A DNA stretch of 64,000 bases, taken from Thermomonas sp. S9 (lineage in GTDB: Bacteria; Pseudomonadota; Gammaproteobacteria; Xanthomonadales; Xanthomonadaceae). The notes below the pieces were generated by a model. The model saw only the letters and a list, made by a program, of their open reading frames with translations, was not told where the DNA came from and ran no database searches. Positions 55,365-64,000 of this stretch are shown here, in pieces. Within the stretch, counting starts at the first letter, position 1, and every line of letters begins with the position of its first letter. Where the stretch lies: assembly GCF_024704365.1 (NCBI RefSeq), contig NZ_JAJDFY010000001.1, positions 2,275,001 to 2,339,000 on the forward strand, given 5' to 3'. The translations under genes and the position numbers were made by a program.

Positions 55365-55458
55365 TGATGATCACCTCGTCCCCTCTGGTTCTTCGATCTG
55401 GACCTGCTCTTACGGTGTCGGTCGATCTACGGTCTTGGGCCTGCTGGCTGCAGGGGCA

Positions 55459-56812
55459 TCACATCCCAATCTTGACGTTGTACCCAAGCGCTCGCAGTCC
55501 CTTACTCGTACGCATGTTCCTCGGCGGATACTCGTCAGGCCTGGCCCAGCCGACGATCTCGCCAAGACTGCTCAGACCGATATGAGGGATTGCCCAGTCG
55601 TCACTGCGAATGGCATTCCAAATGCGCTCTGCCACATGGCCACTTCCCCACACAACGTAGTTCAGCAGATCGAGCATCGTCTTGCCTTCGCGCGAGCGTT
55701 GCTTCCACAGCCACTCGCCGAACTTCTGCACCTTGTCATCACCCGCCTGAGGTTTGTCAGGCAAACCCAAGTGCTCGTTCTCCTGTTTGATCGCGTGGTC
55801 TCGGATCGCGTGCACCCGAGATATAGCGTCAACGAACTCTTCCTCAGTCAAATTCAGAATGCGTTCGCGCGCGAGCAGCTCACGAAGTCGCGGCGACCAC
55901 TCGTAAATCGTACGCTCTTCGAAAGAGTGATCGAATTCGGCGGCATGCCACCATTCCAAGGCCTCCCGCAGCGCCAGTTCGGGGTTCCTCGAGTTCCGTG
56001 CGAAGAACTCCTCGTAAGGATGGCGGTTTCCGTCCTTGACCTGCTTGTAGTAATACGCGTGAAGGAACTGGTCCGCCTGCACCCCGGGGGGCACAGAGTC
56101 ATCGATCCAGCCTGGCTTCACGCCCGGAGCAGATACACGGGCTGCAATGGAACGCATCAGCTGCAGGGTATCGTTCCACTCCTGCTCGAACTTCCGGAAG
56201 CGCTTCTCCGTTGACCGCTTCTTCTCAACGAACACGAGACCGCGATTCTTGTCTAGCAAGCGCTTCTTGTCGAACTGCTGTTCCAGTTCATAGTCCTGTT
56301 TCGAAAGCTGCAGTCGTCGATCAGCGAGCTGCCGCTGCTCCAGGTAAATCTCTTCTCTGAGTGGAACAGATCTGTCGTCCACCTCCTCGAAGAAGTGCAG
56401 CAGCTCGCGTTCCATGCCCGTTTCGGCGAGCTCGTCGTGTGGCAGAAAGACGCCGGCTTCGATGTTTGAAATCCAAGCCCTGTCCGACAGATTGGCTGAC
56501 CCGATGTAGGCCCCCGCGTCCACCCACCAGATGACCTTGGAGTGGAGGATGTCAGGCACCAGTTTGCAGTGATAGTTGGGGCTGGCCTTGTCCAGGAACC
56601 ACTTCAACACGGCGGGGTCGACAGGAACCGTATGGTCGTAACGTCCGTAGAACTCCAGCGGCTTCAGGTGCCGCGCGCAAGCTTCGAACAACTGCATGTT
56701 GTCGCGGTTGGCGTAGGCAACCGCTGCACGAACTACGCGTGCAGGGTTCGATAACCTCGCCGAGCAAGTTCTGTAGCAATTGCTTGTTGAGGGGGCCAGC
56801 AATGAAGCGCAT
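55459..56812 (-). CDS. PLD-family nuclease of the DUF1156/DUF499 cassette, one-base frameshift
   Basis: About 450 residues after repair. ATG 56812 gives MRFIAGPLNKQLLQNLLGEV, IEP; removing one C of the CCC at 56744-56746 continues ARVVRAAVAYANRDNMQLFE. The PLD motif is LHSKVIWWVDAGAYIGSANL with S-D-R-A-W, a single HxK...GSAN site, so it would act as a dimer. The rest (residues 150-450) is charged and helical (QQFDKKRLLDKNRGLVFVEK; DAISRVHAIRDHAIKQENEH). It starts 19 bases after the DUF499 stop. Likely the DNA-cutting component. Confidence 0.78.
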
Positions 56813-56831
56813 ATGCCGCGATGCCTTGTCC

Positions 56832-59800
56832 TTATTCAGCCTTCCATCCCGCCTTGACCTCGGCCAACACCGCGTTGACCCGGTCGACAACGGATTGATC
56901 AACTGGGCTGCCATCACCGATCTCCACGGTCACGCGGATGCGCAGCGGATGCCCGGCCGTCGCTTCGCGCAATGCGTCTATGTGGTCAGCAAGGTCCTGA
57001 ACCTCGTGCGTCTGAAGCTCCGCAGTCGCGGTTTTCGACCCGTAGTGCTTTGGCGGAGCCGGCTCCTTGGCCTCGCTCTTGCGCGCCACGATCTTGACCG
57101 CCGCCGCACCGCCCAGATCGCAGGGCCAGGGGCCCGAGTCAAGGGACCGCTCGATCAGTCCCAGCCGGAAGGCTTCATCGAGTGCCGCAGCAACGCGCGT
57201 CCATGGCAGCACCTTGCCACCCTTCGACGAGAGCGCTGCATGAATGAGATGGGCGTTGGTCGCATCGCTTTGCCACGCCGTGGGCAGCTGCGCAGGCAGC
57301 ACATCAACGGCTGAAAGCAGCGGTGGCGGCGAGAACAGCTGAGCCGCCTCATTGATGAACCCTGCAGGAACGTCTTCACCCAGCACGCTGACCGTTCCGT
57401 TGAGCAACCAAATCCGGCCGCTTTTGACCGCACCGGCAAGGGCGTCAAGGATGGCCTGCTGAGTCGCTTCGGGGATCAGCAGGTTCTCGGAGTAGCCGCC
57501 CTTGTCGACCTCGACGAAGTGCTTACCGGAGAAGTAGGCCGAAAGATCCGCCAGGGTGAGAGGCTCCTTGTTCCAAAGGCCAGGCAGCCGCCCAGGGGCC
57601 AGCAGTTGCGGATCCAGCTCGGACAGTGCGGCCGCATCTGACAGCACCACCTCAAGGCTGGAGTCGTTGATGGCGTTCTCGTCCGGGCGGGACATCCAGA
57701 AGGTGCGCGTCGATTTGTCGGCGCGCGTCACTCGCAGTACGAACTCGCCCCTCTCGCAGCCTGCCAGCAGGGTTTCCAGGATGGCGCGGCGGTTCAGCAT
57801 CTTGGGCAACTTGGCCGTGGCCGCAAAAGCGCCGACCAGATCCTTCACAAAGCGCGCATTGTCCCCATCCGTCCACAAATCGAACGGCCCGCCAGGCAGC
57901 AGCGCCTCGGAATTGACTGCCGTGCTCTCGATGCGTAGCCGCTTGTCCGCCACCATCTTGGGGAACAAGGGTTCGTTATCGACATTGATGCGGTAGGCAG
58001 CCACTTCGTTACCGTCGTTGACCGTGACGGCGATGCAGTAGGCCATGACGATCTGCGACCCCATCTCCCCACGGGCCGCGCGAATATTGCCTTCCAGGCG
58101 CGTCGTCGCTGCGGTGTCGATGTCGCTGCGCTCCTTGAGCATCTCGCGCACTTTCTCCCAGCCCAGCAGGTCACGCACCTTTTCACGGGCCACCTCAATG
58201 CCATCTTTGGACGGCACCGCCAGAACGACGGCATTGCGGTTGCGCGCACGCGGCTTGTCCGGCCCCGTCGTCTCGTCAATGAAGCGCCTGGCCTCGGCGC
58301 TCGGCTTGCCATTGCACGCGGCCTTGGGGCCGAGCACGGCATAGTGGAAGTCTTCGTCGTCTTCGATGTCGGCTGGACGCGCTGGCAGCACGTGGACTTT
58401 AGCGCCCAGCGTGCGAGCACCTTCAGTGAGCTGTTTTGCCTTGGCGATTTCGGCCTCCAGGACTTCTTCCACGGCCGTCGAACTTACGTTCTGGCGCGCG
58501 TCGTGATGCATCTGCTTCAGATTCGGCTTGGAGCCCAGGCGCCACACCTTGGGCAACCCGCCTTCACGGTCGCCGGTGAACGTGTCATCGAGATACCAAG
58601 AGGCGTCTGACCAACGCCCCAGCCCCTTCTCCAGCTCGATGCGGTCCGGTGATCCCACGCCAATCAAAACCTTCAGCTCGCGCGTGGTTGCGCGCTGGCC
58701 AATGGGCTGAGAGTGGAGGAACGTCGCCATCACCGCTTGCTCGATCTCTCGGTGCTGGACACCGAGCAGACCTTCCTGCGCCTTGCGCGCATGGGCGAGC
58801 TCGGCCTCCAGGATGGCCGTCCAGTTCTGCCGGCGACCTTCGTACTGCTCAAGCTGCGCCACGTTGGCCAACTCACATGCGGCTACGCTCAAGCCGTCCG
58901 CGCCCGGATCGACCAGGAAGATCTGCGGGCCGATCAGCGGCTGTTGGTCCCACTTGACCGCGTCGCGCAAGGCAGAGGCGAGCGTCTTGAGAATACCGCG
59001 CGTCTGTTGAAAGCCTTCCAACTGGGTCCACTTCTGGTAGAGGGTTTCGATCAGTGCCGGGTGAAAGGGGTAGGCGTCGGCGTAGCGCTTTTCCTCCGCG
59101 GCGCGGTTCTTGGCTGTGTAGTCATCGATGGCCTGAATGCCATTCAGCGCCGCGACCACCTGCGCGCCCCAAAGAGAACGATCGGTGTAGCTTTCGAGCT
59201 TCAAGAGACGGCGCCGCAGAATCTCCGGCACGTCCTGGCTTTCGACCGGCTGGATACCCTCGTCAGCCACGCGCTTGAACTCGTCGTAGAGTTCCTTGCT
59301 GATCTGTTTGCCGAGTTCGTCCATCTTGCCGGGGTCGGACGCCAGCAATGAGGCCACCAAACAGCATTGCGGCACCTTGGCTACCGCCTGCGTCAGGCTG
59401 TGCATGAACTCGCGCATACGACCGATCCACTTCGGATCGGTATCGGCCATCACGCGCACGAACCACAGCACCTCGTCAAACAGGATCAGCACGCCATCGC
59501 TGTCCCTGTGGCCGAGCTTGAGCAGATCCTCCATCACGCCGGTGGCCGGCGGGGTGGTGCGCTCCGTGCCGTCATCCTTCAAGAGCTTCATGCCCTCGCT
59601 GCCCGCCAGCTGCCAGGCGATCGCACTCCAGGGCATCTTGACCGTTGCCAGGCTTCCGTCGGGCGCAACGACTTCCATGCCCTTTTCGGCGTCCAGACGG
59701 TCGAACACCACAGCCGCTACGCGGGCCTTTGGCAGCCCGCCTTCGAGTGCACAGTGCGCCTTGAATTGCTGCACCGCTGGAATGTCAGGCAGTCTCGCAG

Positions 59801-60113
59801 GATCGCGCACCAAGTGCACCAGCGTGATCAAGGAGTGGGTCTTGCCGCCGCCGAAGGTCATGTGCAACTGGCGCACGGCCTTCTCGGACTTGCCTGCCAG
59901 GCGGTGGGTGACGTCACGCGCCAGATCGCGCAGCTTGACGGTGGGGTACGTGAGCGCGAAGAACTCCTTCGCATCGTGGTAGACGCCCGGGTTGCGCCCC
60001 ATCACCACGTCGTACAGGTCTGCCGCAAACTGCTTTTGCGACAGTTCCTGCTTGGTGATGTCGTCGCGCAGCTGCACGACCTGGTGCCAGGGCTTGGTGG
60101 TGGTCTTGGCCAT
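56832..60113 (-). CDS. DUF499 ATPase of anti-phage cassette
   Basis: 1093 residues from ATG 60113 (AGGAG RBS). The ATPase N-terminal half has Walker A HMTFGGGKTHSLITLVHLVR (Lys about 91) and Walker B GVLILFDEVLWFVRVMAD, with arginine-finger-rich helices following. The C-terminus is a separate domain (EVQDLADHIDALREATAGHP, LRIRVTVEIGDGSPVDQSVV). DUF499 proteins are known anti-phage-island components paired with DUF1156 methylases. No frameshift. 26 bases downstream of the methylase. Confidence 0.9.
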   Translation of the reverse strand: MAKTTTKPWHQVVQLRDDITKQELSQKQFAADLYDVVMGRNPGVYHDAKEFFALTYPTVKLRDLARDVTHRLAGKSEKAVRQLHMTFGGGKTHSLITLVHLVRDPARLPDIPAVQQFKAHCALEGGLPKARVAAVVFDRLDAEKGMEVVAPDGSLATVKMPWSAIAWQLAGSEGMKLLKDDGTERTTPPATGVMEDLLKLGHRDSDGVLILFDEVLWFVRVMADTDPKWIGRMREFMHSLTQAVAKVPQCCLVASLLASDPGKMDELGKQISKELYDEFKRVADEGIQPVESQDVPEILRRRLLKLESYTDRSLWGAQVVAALNGIQAIDDYTAKNRAAEEKRYADAYPFHPALIETLYQKWTQLEGFQQTRGILKTLASALRDAVKWDQQPLIGPQIFLVDPGADGLSVAACELANVAQLEQYEGRRQNWTAILEAELAHARKAQEGLLGVQHREIEQAVMATFLHSQPIGQRATTRELKVLIGVGSPDRIELEKGLGRWSDASWYLDDTFTGDREGGLPKVWRLGSKPNLKQMHHDARQNVSSTAVEEVLEAEIAKAKQLTEGARTLGAKVHVLPARPADIEDDEDFHYAVLGPKAACNGKPSAEARRFIDETTGPDKPRARNRNAVVLAVPSKDGIEVAREKVRDLLGWEKVREMLKERSDIDTAATTRLEGNIRAARGEMGSQIVMAYCIAVTVNDGNEVAAYRINVDNEPLFPKMVADKRLRIESTAVNSEALLPGGPFDLWTDGDNARFVKDLVGAFAATAKLPKMLNRRAILETLLAGCERGEFVLRVTRADKSTRTFWMSRPDENAINDSSLEVVLSDAAALSELDPQLLAPGRLPGLWNKEPLTLADLSAYFSGKHFVEVDKGGYSENLLIPEATQQAILDALAGAVKSGRIWLLNGTVSVLGEDVPAGFINEAAQLFSPPPLLSAVDVLPAQLPTAWQSDATNAHLIHAALSSKGGKVLPWTRVAAALDEAFRLGLIERSLDSGPWPCDLGGAAAVKIVARKSEAKEPAPPKHYGSKTATAELQTHEVQDLADHIDALREATAGHPLRIRVTVEIGDGSPVDQSVVDRVNAVLAEVKAGWKAE

Positions 60114-60139
60114 TGTTGTTCTCCTGATCCCGATTCTCT

Positions 60140-63100
60140 TTACTCCAGCCCGAGCGGCACTTGCGCGGTGCTGCCTACAGAGCGCAGATAGTTCTGCAAG
60201 CGCTCCAGGATCGAGCACTCGTCCGTGCAGCCTTCAGCGCGGCTCTTCTCGATCAAGGCTTGGATCAGCTGCGCGAAGACCTGGCTGCGGCGCAGCGCGC
60301 GGCTGTCCAGGTAGTCGTTGACCTTGACGACATCGCCGGCCACCCACAGCTGCATCAGCTTGTGCACCTGGTCGATCAGCGGAATCGCGCGTCCGCTCGC
60401 GGTTTCCACACCCAGCGAGCGGTGCTTGCGGGCGCGCCAGTCCTTGAGCTTGTACTTACCGCCACCGCCGGCGGCAGTGGTTTCCTCCGCGTCACTGGCC
60501 TCGTCATCGTCCTCGGTCTCATCATCATCGTCGACCGCTTGCGCGCCGCCGGTCTTTGCCAGCAGGTCGTACTGGTCGACCAACTCACGCTCGGAGAGGC
60601 CACAAGACACGGCGTAGAGGATGCACGGGCCAGCCGGCGCTTCCTTGAGGCCGAAGTCATTGCGATGCAGCAGGTAATAGGTGGTCACGTCGTCGAGCGG
60701 ATGGTCGCCGGGCGTGGGCTCCGATTGGCCATGCGAGAGCACACGGCCGACGACGAAATCCACCACGATGCGGCGTACGTGGCCGAGAAACTCGCTCACC
60801 GTCATGAGGCTTCCTGGCTCGGACGCCTTTTTCACCGCCGGGTAGCGGCTGTAGGCCTCCAGCGCCGGTCCTGTAGCGGCCCAAATGAAGTCCGGGCCAC
60901 GAATGCCGGCGTCCCAGAAGTCGCGCAACCGGGTGGTGATGCTCGACTCCATCTCCTTGAGCACCTGGGTATCCCAGCCGGCACGAGCAAGCGGGTCGCG
61001 CTTCTTGCAGACCAGCCAGACGGACGAGGCCAGCGCGGCTGAACCTTGGGCGCGCATACGGGCCGCCTGTTCGGTCTGGATGGGCCAGGACCCGTCAACG
61101 ACGAAGCCAGCCTTGATGATTGCCGAGACCAGGGTTTCCCACGCATCGGGCTGCTTGTGCGCAAACACAATGACGAGCCGACCCCCCGGCCTGAGTGCCG
61201 TATGGCACGCCTTGAAGGCCCGGGCCATGCCCTCTTCGTAGTTGCGCTTGGACGCCTCACGGTTCCCGCCAAAGCGAGATGCGTCGTCGATCAGCTCACC
61301 ATCGTTGACGTCACTGCGCCATTTGGGGCCGAGAGGCGATGCAAAGGCCTGCGCGTAGGCGGTTGAGAGATCTGCCAGTTGACGCCGATCCCAGACGTAG
61401 AAGTAGTCCATCAGGTCTGAGTACGGGATGGCGTCGTAATACGGGGGGTCGGTGACGATAACGTCGTAGGCCCCTGCTTCCGGGCACTTGATGGCGCTCT
61501 GGTTGAGCACCTTCGGCACCGGGGCGACCGGGTTGGTGGCCCGCAGAATCGTCTCGATGGACTCCGCAACAGCATCCAGACACATCCACCAGCCGCCACG
61601 TACGTCGTTGATGGGCGCGGCCTCACTGAAGTCCCAGTTCATCGGGAGCGCGAAGCGAACAAAGGTGTGGCCGATCGCCTCGACGCTGGTGATCCACGCG
61701 AGGATGCTGGAGTTGAAGTCGAGCATGCGGTCGAAACCGCACTGCAGAAGCGCGGACAGGGCCTCGACCTCGGTAGCCCCATAGCCTGACGTCGAGACCG
61801 CATGCCGAGCTCGGCGAATAGCCTTGACGAAACACCCCAGCGCCAGCAACTGCCGCGCCGTGAACAGCTTGTGCCATTGGTCGATGCCGTAACCGTCAAC
61901 GGAAAAGGCACGAGCAGCGCCCGATCCCCCCCTGGGCGTCGGCTCCGTCGGCAACCCGAACGGCACCTCGGCAAACACACGCCCCAACTCGGCCTCGGCC
62001 TCTGCGGCCATCGCGATCTCGTGTGCGGTAGGGAGGCGGTACTCCTTGCCGCCGGGGCCATCGACCACCACCGCGGTCATGACCGCACTCAGACGTCCGG
62101 CACGGCCCTCCAGCCGCAGATCCTCCATGGTCATGATGGTGCCGCAGCAGGGGCAAGTGACCCCCGCGCGGCTCATGGTGCCGGCGCCAAGTTGCTTGTC
62201 GTGCACGCGCTTTTGCGCGGCGTTGCCGCCTTTGACGGGCGGGTTGGCGTCGATGCCGAACTCAACGCCGCTCTTGTCCTCGCGCGGCTGCATGGTGAGC
62301 AGCACGCGCTTGTTGTCCTTCTTGGCCAGCCAGCGGGTCTTGAGCAGCGGCACCGTGGCGCGGCAGGCCTTGCAGCTCACCGTGCGCGCCCACAGGTAGG
62401 CGACGGTCGGCTTGGCCACCCAGCGCGGGTTGGCAGGGTTGTCCAGATAGGCAGCATCGAAGCCGGCGTTGAGCACATCGATCTGCGGCTCGCCGTCGTC
62501 GTTGACCTGCACCAACTTCAGGGTCTCGTTGGTATCGAGTTCGACTCGGGCGTAGGGCTTGAGACTGCAATACTCGGCGTAGGTCGGATAGAAGCGCGCC
62601 AGGTCCTTGCGCGCTTCCTTGAGCACCCAACGGCCCCAAGCACGCACGTGCCAAGCCAGATCGGCGTTCAGTTCATCAGCCTCGATGTCAGGCAGGCCAA
62701 ACAAGTCCTTATTCTCGTTGCGGGCGGTTTGCACCTGACCCGCGATCTGTCGGGCACGCCGCTCTGCATCCTTGACCTTGAGGCCGCGAGCCTTGAAGTA
62801 CTCGGTGAGAAAGGCCACATCTTGGAGCGCAAAATCCGGCAGCCGGCGCCTCTGTCCAGCGAGCTTCTGCGGATACTCCAAGGTGCACTTGAGGATGAAC
62901 CAGGCCACTGGGTTGATGTCGATGGCGGTCACCTCGCAGCCGAGCCGCATCGCCTCCAGCGGAATGGCCCCGCCGCCGGCAAACGGGTCCAGCACCCGGG
63001 GCGCGCGGTCGCCATAGGCCTTGCGGATTTCCTGCCGGAACCACTCCATGTCCGGACTCGTTTCCCGACCCCAGCGCAGCACGCCGCCTTCGGTTTCCCA

Positions 63101-63382
63101 GGCTTCGATCTCCTCGATCCGGCCATTGGGCATCTTCTTCTTCTTGGTGGTCTTCTTCAGCACACCGCCCAGGCGCTTGAGCAGCTCGTCGCGCTTTTCC
63201 TTGTCCCCTGGGTCGGGCAGCAGCGTGGCGATCAGCGCCGCGCGGCAAGCGGCCAGAGGCCGGCGCGCGGGCCAGATGTGCAGCGTGGAGATGTGGCCAT
63301 GGCGCACGTTCTTCTCGTGCACCGAGTCGATGGAGGTCTGCTTGAGCGGGAAGGCGACCTCGATCAGGCGTTTGTCGTTCAT
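60140..63382 (-). CDS. DUF1156 DNA methyltransferase of anti-phage cassette
   Basis: 1080 residues. N-terminal DUF1156 region: RLIEVAFPLKQTSIDSVHEK, HISTLHIWPARRPLAACRAA. SAM motif VLDPFAGGGAIPLEAMRLGC at about residue 131. A Zn-ribbon-like CKAC and CPCC pair is in the middle. Catalytic VIVTDPPYYDAIPYSDLMDY (DPPY, adenine-N6 type), then TALRPGGRLVIVFAHKQPDA. An acidic linker (DDDDETEDDDE) near residue 960 separates a C-terminal helical domain. The ATG overlaps the upstream stop by one base (TAATG). Probably marks self DNA and forms the core of the system with DUF499. Confidence 0.92.
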   Translation of the reverse strand: MNDKRLIEVAFPLKQTSIDSVHEKNVRHGHISTLHIWPARRPLAACRAALIATLLPDPGDKEKRDELLKRLGGVLKKTTKKKKMPNGRIEEIEAWETEGGVLRWGRETSPDMEWFRQEIRKAYGDRAPRVLDPFAGGGAIPLEAMRLGCEVTAIDINPVAWFILKCTLEYPQKLAGQRRRLPDFALQDVAFLTEYFKARGLKVKDAERRARQIAGQVQTARNENKDLFGLPDIEADELNADLAWHVRAWGRWVLKEARKDLARFYPTYAEYCSLKPYARVELDTNETLKLVQVNDDGEPQIDVLNAGFDAAYLDNPANPRWVAKPTVAYLWARTVSCKACRATVPLLKTRWLAKKDNKRVLLTMQPREDKSGVEFGIDANPPVKGGNAAQKRVHDKQLGAGTMSRAGVTCPCCGTIMTMEDLRLEGRAGRLSAVMTAVVVDGPGGKEYRLPTAHEIAMAAEAEAELGRVFAEVPFGLPTEPTPRGGSGAARAFSVDGYGIDQWHKLFTARQLLALGCFVKAIRRARHAVSTSGYGATEVEALSALLQCGFDRMLDFNSSILAWITSVEAIGHTFVRFALPMNWDFSEAAPINDVRGGWWMCLDAVAESIETILRATNPVAPVPKVLNQSAIKCPEAGAYDVIVTDPPYYDAIPYSDLMDYFYVWDRRQLADLSTAYAQAFASPLGPKWRSDVNDGELIDDASRFGGNREASKRNYEEGMARAFKACHTALRPGGRLVIVFAHKQPDAWETLVSAIIKAGFVVDGSWPIQTEQAARMRAQGSAALASSVWLVCKKRDPLARAGWDTQVLKEMESSITTRLRDFWDAGIRGPDFIWAATGPALEAYSRYPAVKKASEPGSLMTVSEFLGHVRRIVVDFVVGRVLSHGQSEPTPGDHPLDDVTTYYLLHRNDFGLKEAPAGPCILYAVSCGLSERELVDQYDLLAKTGGAQAVDDDDETEDDDEASDAEETTAAGGGGKYKLKDWRARKHRSLGVETASGRAIPLIDQVHKLMQLWVAGDVVKVNDYLDSRALRRSQVFAQLIQALIEKSRAEGCTDECSILERLQNYLRSVGSTAQVPLGLE

Positions 63383-64000
63383 TATTCTTCCTTCTTCAAC
63401 GCAGCATCGAAGTCCAGCAGACCCTTCGCTACGCGTTGCAACGTGATTTCGCCTCGGGTTTCTCTCCCGCGGCCGGTAAAGTAGTCGCCACTCAGGCGCA
63501 GCCCATTCGGGCCAGTTGAGATCGCCAGCATGCAGACGCCACGATGTGTTTGCATCGTTGGCGTGGCGAGATTTCTGGGCTCGCACACATATTCGTACTT
63601 CAGTCCGACATCTCCCGGCTGCTCTTCGTAGAGCGCCGCCATCGTTGTGCGCGAGCGCGAGTGCTCGGTTTCGAGCTCGATGGCCATGCGGGTCCACGTC
63701 TGGCGCACGCGCACGACGCAAGGCACACTGGTTCCGCCGTTGTGCGAGGTGGTGATGGTCCCGACCCAGGTGCCGTTGAGATTCTTCAACGTAGACAGCC
63801 AGCGCCAGCCCCAGCGCTCATACAAAAGCACCATCCCGCCGTAGATCGCGCCTGCCGAGAGTGCGGCTGCATCGATATACCCGGCCACGGGTGGCAGCAT
63901 GGCCATCTCATGCAGAAGGCTGGCCGCACCAATGGCCAGAGCACCGAAAGCGAAATACACCTTCGGTCCTCGGAAAGGGTTGTCAGATGCGTATCCGTGC
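63382..64000 (-). CDS. S-2TMbeta (Cap15-like) membrane effector, 5' end outside window
   Basis: At least 205 residues. Two hydrophobic helices (VYFAFGALAIGAASLLHEMA; GYIDAAALSAGAIYGGMVLL) are followed by a beta-barrel-like domain: LSTLKNLNGTWVGTITTSHN, VVRVRQTWTRMAIELETEHS, LKYEYVCEPRNLATPTMQTH, RGVCMLAISTGPNGLRLSGD, YFTGRGRETRGEITLQRV. This is the pattern of the SMODS-associated two-TM beta effector family, known from CBASS. A GTG at 63960 could start it, but the frame remains open (HGYASDNPFRGPK) to the window edge, so the true start is probably outside. Coupled to the DUF1156 gene by TAATG. Confidence 0.72.
   Translation of the reverse strand, partial: HGYASDNPFRGPKVYFAFGALAIGAASLLHEMAMLPPVAGYIDAAALSAGAIYGGMVLLYERWGWRWLSTLKNLNGTWVGTITTSHNGGTSVPCVVRVRQTWTRMAIELETEHSRSRTTMAALYEEQPGDVGLKYEYVCEPRNLATPTMQTHRGVCMLAISTGPNGLRLSGDYFTGRGRETRGEITLQRVAKGLLDFDAALKKEE

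Noticed and set aside
55459..60113. DISARM system
   Set aside because: A PLD protein and a methylase are present, but there is no DrmA-type helicase, no DrmB (DUF1998), and the ATPase is DUF499. The DUF1156/DUF499 pairing fits Hma-like islands better.

Overview
The window is GC-rich, tightly packed bacterial DNA. The left 7.7 kb carries core genes in an order and style typical of Xanthomonadaceae (Lysobacter/Luteimonas/Thermomonas-like; inferred from gene content and from the DUF6491-type lipoprotein). These are ggt, a small lipoprotein gene, coaD, rsmD, ftsY, an AsmA-like gene, mutY, yggX and tRNA-Phe(GAA). Everything to the right of tRNA-Phe looks acquired.

7.7-15.8 kb is an integration/regulation block. 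It holds a two-gene cassette of unknown function split by an IS3-family element, an XRE repressor coupled to an ImmA/IrrE peptidase, and a large serine recombinase flanked by DUF2924 and a small HTH-type gene. 15.9-28.9 kb is the early region of a siphovirus-type prophage: excisionase-like HTH, BRO antirepressor, Sak4-like ATPase with DUF669, Cas4/RecB-like nuclease, primase-helicase, RuvC-like resolvase, a ParDE toxin-antitoxin pair with an extra HigA-like regulator, and two tandem ParB-methyltransferase fusions. 29.0-51.1 kb is a lambda-like late region: terminase, gpW, portal, S49 protease with a possible nested scaffold, gpD, capsid E, head-tail joining genes, tail tube, a G/GT-like chaperone, tape measure, DUF2163, tail tip, a glycosyltransferase, DUF2793, holin-like genes and a GH24 lysozyme. 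The prophage looks nearly complete.

51.1-64.0 kb is a cargo or defence island. It has a lone HTH regulator, a DUF5131 (Gp37/Gp68) gene and a convergent TcmP gene. An IS5-family element sits exactly on the overlapping stop codons of those two genes, and an IS481-family element splits tcmP. On the minus strand there follows a coupled cassette: an S-2TMbeta (Cap15-like) membrane protein, a DUF1156 DNA methylase, a DUF499 ATPase and a PLD-type nuclease. The methylase-ATPase pair is the core of known Hma-like anti-phage islands, but no helicase is visible here, and the effector-like first gene runs past the window edge. This cassette is the best candidate for an undescribed system.

About 16 genes are broken by single-base indels with intact coding on both sides, most of them in short C/G runs. 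That pattern points to sequencing error more than to decay, so the frameshifted genes are described as single genes here.
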